From: Acanthosepion lycidas
Taxonomy: Eukaryota > Mollusca > Cephalopoda > Sepiida > Sepiidae
Direction of reading: 5' to 3'
NCBI GenBank assembly: GCA_963932145.1
Contig: OZ010590.1
Location: 51,491,112 to 51,555,111 of the forward strand
Length of the DNA stretch: 64,000 bases
In this document: piece after piece, positions 61,557 to 64,000 of the stretch
Position numbering within the stretch: the first letter of the stretch is position 1
Layout: every line of letters begins with the position of its first letter
Made by a program: the position numbers and the translations under genes
The notes under the pieces: model-generated
The model's database searches: none
The model's input: only the letters and a program-made list of their open reading frames with translations
Told to the model about the DNA's origin: nothing

Positions 61557-61947
61557 AATTGGTGTTTACGCTATACGGGCATAAAAGTCAGGCTCGATTC
61601 ACACAAACTCAGACATATTCCACATATCACTAGCCAATCCGATAATGAGCCATTGATTTCTATTCGATACTTATAATACTTCCTTTCGTAAAATAAAATT
61701 TTACTTCTTCCCTACCGACCACATTTTCGCACACGCTGCACATTTTTAATTTCACAATCACATGTTAGACCCCCTTAATATTTCTCATATAAGTCAACAA
61801 ATACGTAAATACAAAAGACCCAATATTAATAATGATTTCTCTGTCAAAACTATACATTTTTTTTCTATATAATTAGCTTTTTAATTTTTTTATTTTTTTC
61901 ACATAATACTTTTACAATAGAAACGTGTAAGTCCCTCGACTACAATT

Positions 61948-62020
61948 GGCTGCGTAGCCTTATGGAATAGGCGTCAGTCTTTCATACAAATCTGTAAAAG
62001 TTCGAATCTCGTCGATTTCT
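61948..62020 (+). pseudogene. tRNA-Arg-derived element, unit V15
   Basis: As V9, with CTTTCAT at the anticodon loop position. Confidence 0.58.
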
Positions 62021-62814
62021 TATATTCAACAAACTTACTGTGTATACTTGCATGCGGTGGAAACAACTCATTTAACTTCCAACTAACAGGAATCTGCAAT
62101 GATGCGTATTTTCCTGTGTGAACCACAAAGTATTTCATTATATACTCGAAGTAATTTGAAGACAATTTCTTGATAGGGTTTGCATGAAACTGGCTCAATT
62201 TTGTAGTTGTTCTTATTTTTATTTGATCCGGTAGAAGTATCATATTTGAAACATTTTCTCAATTTTCTCTCAAAAAGATGATCTCAGAAATGAAACACAT
62301 TCCGTCGACTATTTGAGAAATATGACTTATCATTAGATGCCTGATGATTTCATGTCTCTGCGACCATTATCTTCACAATACAGCCAATCGAATAGACGTG
62401 CTATTTGAAATACAGGCATTATTATTCTCTAGACGATTCAGTTGTCCTGTACAGTAAATTCTTGTAATGAGTGTCCTGTGAAATAACTCTTACCTGTTCT
62501 TGCATATAGGTAATTCAAACCTTGCCTAGCCGTTCGTCTTTCATTACTCCAGTTTTATCTCCCAGACTGACAATCTAGGATCAATTACGGTGAATATATA
62601 TTTTCAAAACCTAATTAAACAAGTTCGAATCTACCTCTAATATATCTTAATTGAGCAAATTAATTTGCACTTTTTCAATGTATAATCTTCTCATTTCTTT
62701 CGTCTCTACAGTTTTCGATGATTTTCAATATCTTGAAATATTTGCTCAAATATAAATGTCATTTCATTCACAAAAGTATTGATGAAAAAAATATAAAATT
62801 CTATAGGAAAAGCA

Positions 62815-62886
62815 TTCCCACACCGGGAATCGAACCCGGGCCGCCTGGGTGAGAGCCAGCAATCCTAACCACTAGACCATATGGGA
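62815..62886 (-). tRNA. tRNA-Glu(CTC), unit V16
   Basis: Unit V16 (62514-63842). The first base of the anticodon stem is G (GCTGG/CCAGG), mismatching pair 27:43. Acceptor TCCCATA (T6:G67 wobble) as in V2-V7. Confidence 0.9.
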
Positions 62887-63276
62887 AGTTGCTGTTTACG
62901 CTATACGGGCATAAAAGTCAGGCTCGATTCACACAAACTCAGACATATTCCACATATCACTAGCCAATCCGATAATGAGCCATTGATTTCTATTCGATAC
63001 TTATAATACTTCCTTTCGTAAAATAAAATTTTACTTCTTCCCTACCGACCACATTTTCGCACACGCTGCACATTTTAATTTCACAATCACATGTTAGACC
63101 CCCTTAATATTTCTCATATAAGTCAACAAAAACGTAAATACAATAGACCCAATATTAATAATGATTTCTCTGTCAAAACTATACATTTTTTTTCTATATA
63201 ATTAGCTTTTTAATTTTTTTATTTTTTTCACATTATACTTTTACAATAGAAACGTGTAAGTCCCTCGACTACAATT

Positions 63277-63349
63277 GGCTGCGTAGCCTTATGGAATAGG
63301 CGTCAGTCTTTCACACAAATCTGTAAAAGTTCGAATCTCGTTGATTTCT
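63277..63349 (+). pseudogene. tRNA-Arg-derived element, unit V16
   Basis: As V2, with CTCGTTGATTTCT at the 3' end (one more acceptor change). Confidence 0.57.
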
Positions 63350-63842
63350 TATATTCAACAAACTTACTGTGTATACTGGCATGCGGTGGAAACAACTCAT
63401 TTAACTTCCAACTAACAGGAAGCTGCAATGATGCGTATTTTCCTGTGTGAACCACAATGTATTTCATTATATACTCGAAGTAATTTGAAGACAATTTCTT
63501 GATAGGGTTTGCATGAAAATGGCTCAATTTTGTAGTTGTTCTTATTTTTATTTGATCCGGTAGAAGTATCATATTTGAAACATTTTCTCAATTTTCTCTC
63601 AAAAAGATGATCTCAGAAATGAAACACATTCCGTCGACTATTTGAGAAATATGACTTATCATTAGATGCCTGATGATTTCATGTCTCTGCGACCATTATC
63701 TTCACAATACAGCCAATCGAATAGACGTGCTATTTGAAATACAGGCATTATTATTCTCTAGACGATTCAGTTGTCCTGTACAGTAAATTCTTGTAATGAG
63801 TGTCCTGTGAAATAACTCTTACCTGTTCTTGCATATAGGTAA

Positions 63843-64000
63843 TTCAAACCTTGCCTAGCCGTTCGTCTTTCATTACTCCAGTTTTATCTCCCAGACTGAC
63901 AATCTAGGATCAATTACGGTGAATATATATTTTCAAAACCTAATTAAACAAGTTCGAATCTACCTCTAATATATCTTAATTGAGCAAATTAATTTGCACT
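63843..64000. repeat. Partial unit V17 at the window edge
   Basis: The first 158 bp of a further array-2 unit. It shares the AATCTAGG and TTAATTTGC variants with V16. The window ends before its Glu gene. Confidence 0.95.

Larger units (their letters stand above)
42566..64000. repeat. Array 2: tandem tRNA-gene repeat, 1330-bp unit, 16 complete units plus a partial 17th
   Basis: Direct repeats, with TTCAAACCTTGCC taken as the unit start. Starts: 42566, 43898, 45220, 46550, 47880, 49210, 50540, 51870, 53204, 54534, 55864, 57194, 58524, 59854, 61184, 62514, 63843. Most units are exactly 1330 bp. V1 and V2 differ by indels, V8 is 1334 bp (extra GATG near 53030) and V16 is 1329 bp. Units V9-V15 are nearly identical. 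Each carries Glu(CTC) minus and a degenerate Arg-like element plus, with no Leu. Gene order and spacer blocks match array 1. It runs off the right edge. Confidence 0.97.

Noticed and set aside
1-64000. CRISPR array or bacterial tRNA operon
   Set aside because: Units are 1.3-1.6 kb, not short repeat-spacer pairs. The tRNA genes lack encoded CCA and end in oligo-T, which is eukaryotic.
1-64000. Transposon or SINE origin of the tRNA-like sequences
   Set aside because: Copies are strictly tandem at fixed spacing with no target-site duplications, A-tailed bodies or dispersed flanks. No transposase or reverse transcriptase frame exists.

Overview
The window holds no convincing protein-coding gene. 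It is made of two abutting tandem arrays of tRNA-gene repeat units. It is eukaryotic nuclear DNA: the tRNA genes have internal Pol III A and B boxes, no encoded CCA, oligo-T terminators just past their 3' ends, and a tRNA-Leu(CAG) body very like that of animals. A metazoan is the best guess. The species cannot be named from the sequence.

Array 1 (1-42540) has 26 complete units of 1589-1602 bp plus a truncated 27th, and it continues beyond the left edge. Each unit carries tRNA-Glu(TTC) on the minus strand, then a divergent tRNA-Arg and a tRNA-Leu(CAG), both on the plus strand. Units differ by scattered substitutions, homopolymer lengths and one 11-bp deletion. The Arg locus exists in two interspersed anticodon forms: TCG in 9 units and TCT in 18. 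The Leu gene is well preserved. Every Glu copy carries a C4:C69 acceptor mismatch, and the Arg copies have a poorly paired acceptor stem.

A short junction (about 42541-42565) holds a misplaced 25-bp piece of array-1 sequence.

Array 2 (42566-64000, running off the right edge) has 16 complete units of mostly 1330 bp. Each carries a well-formed tRNA-Glu(CTC) on the minus strand and, on the plus strand, a 73-nt tRNA-Arg-derived element that keeps its A box and D stem but has lost its T stem and terminator. Gene order, orientation and several spacer blocks match array 1, so the two arrays descend from one ancestral unit. The Leu module is present only in array 1.

In total there are 112 tRNA or tRNA-derived loci: 27 Glu(TTC), 27 Arg (TCG or TCT), 26 Leu(CAG), 16 Glu(CTC) and 16 degenerate Arg-like. 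The mosaic variants, a duplicated three-unit block and divergent array edges all point to unequal crossing-over and gene conversion. The main points of interest are the anticodon switching, the homogenised defects and the two diverged sister arrays.
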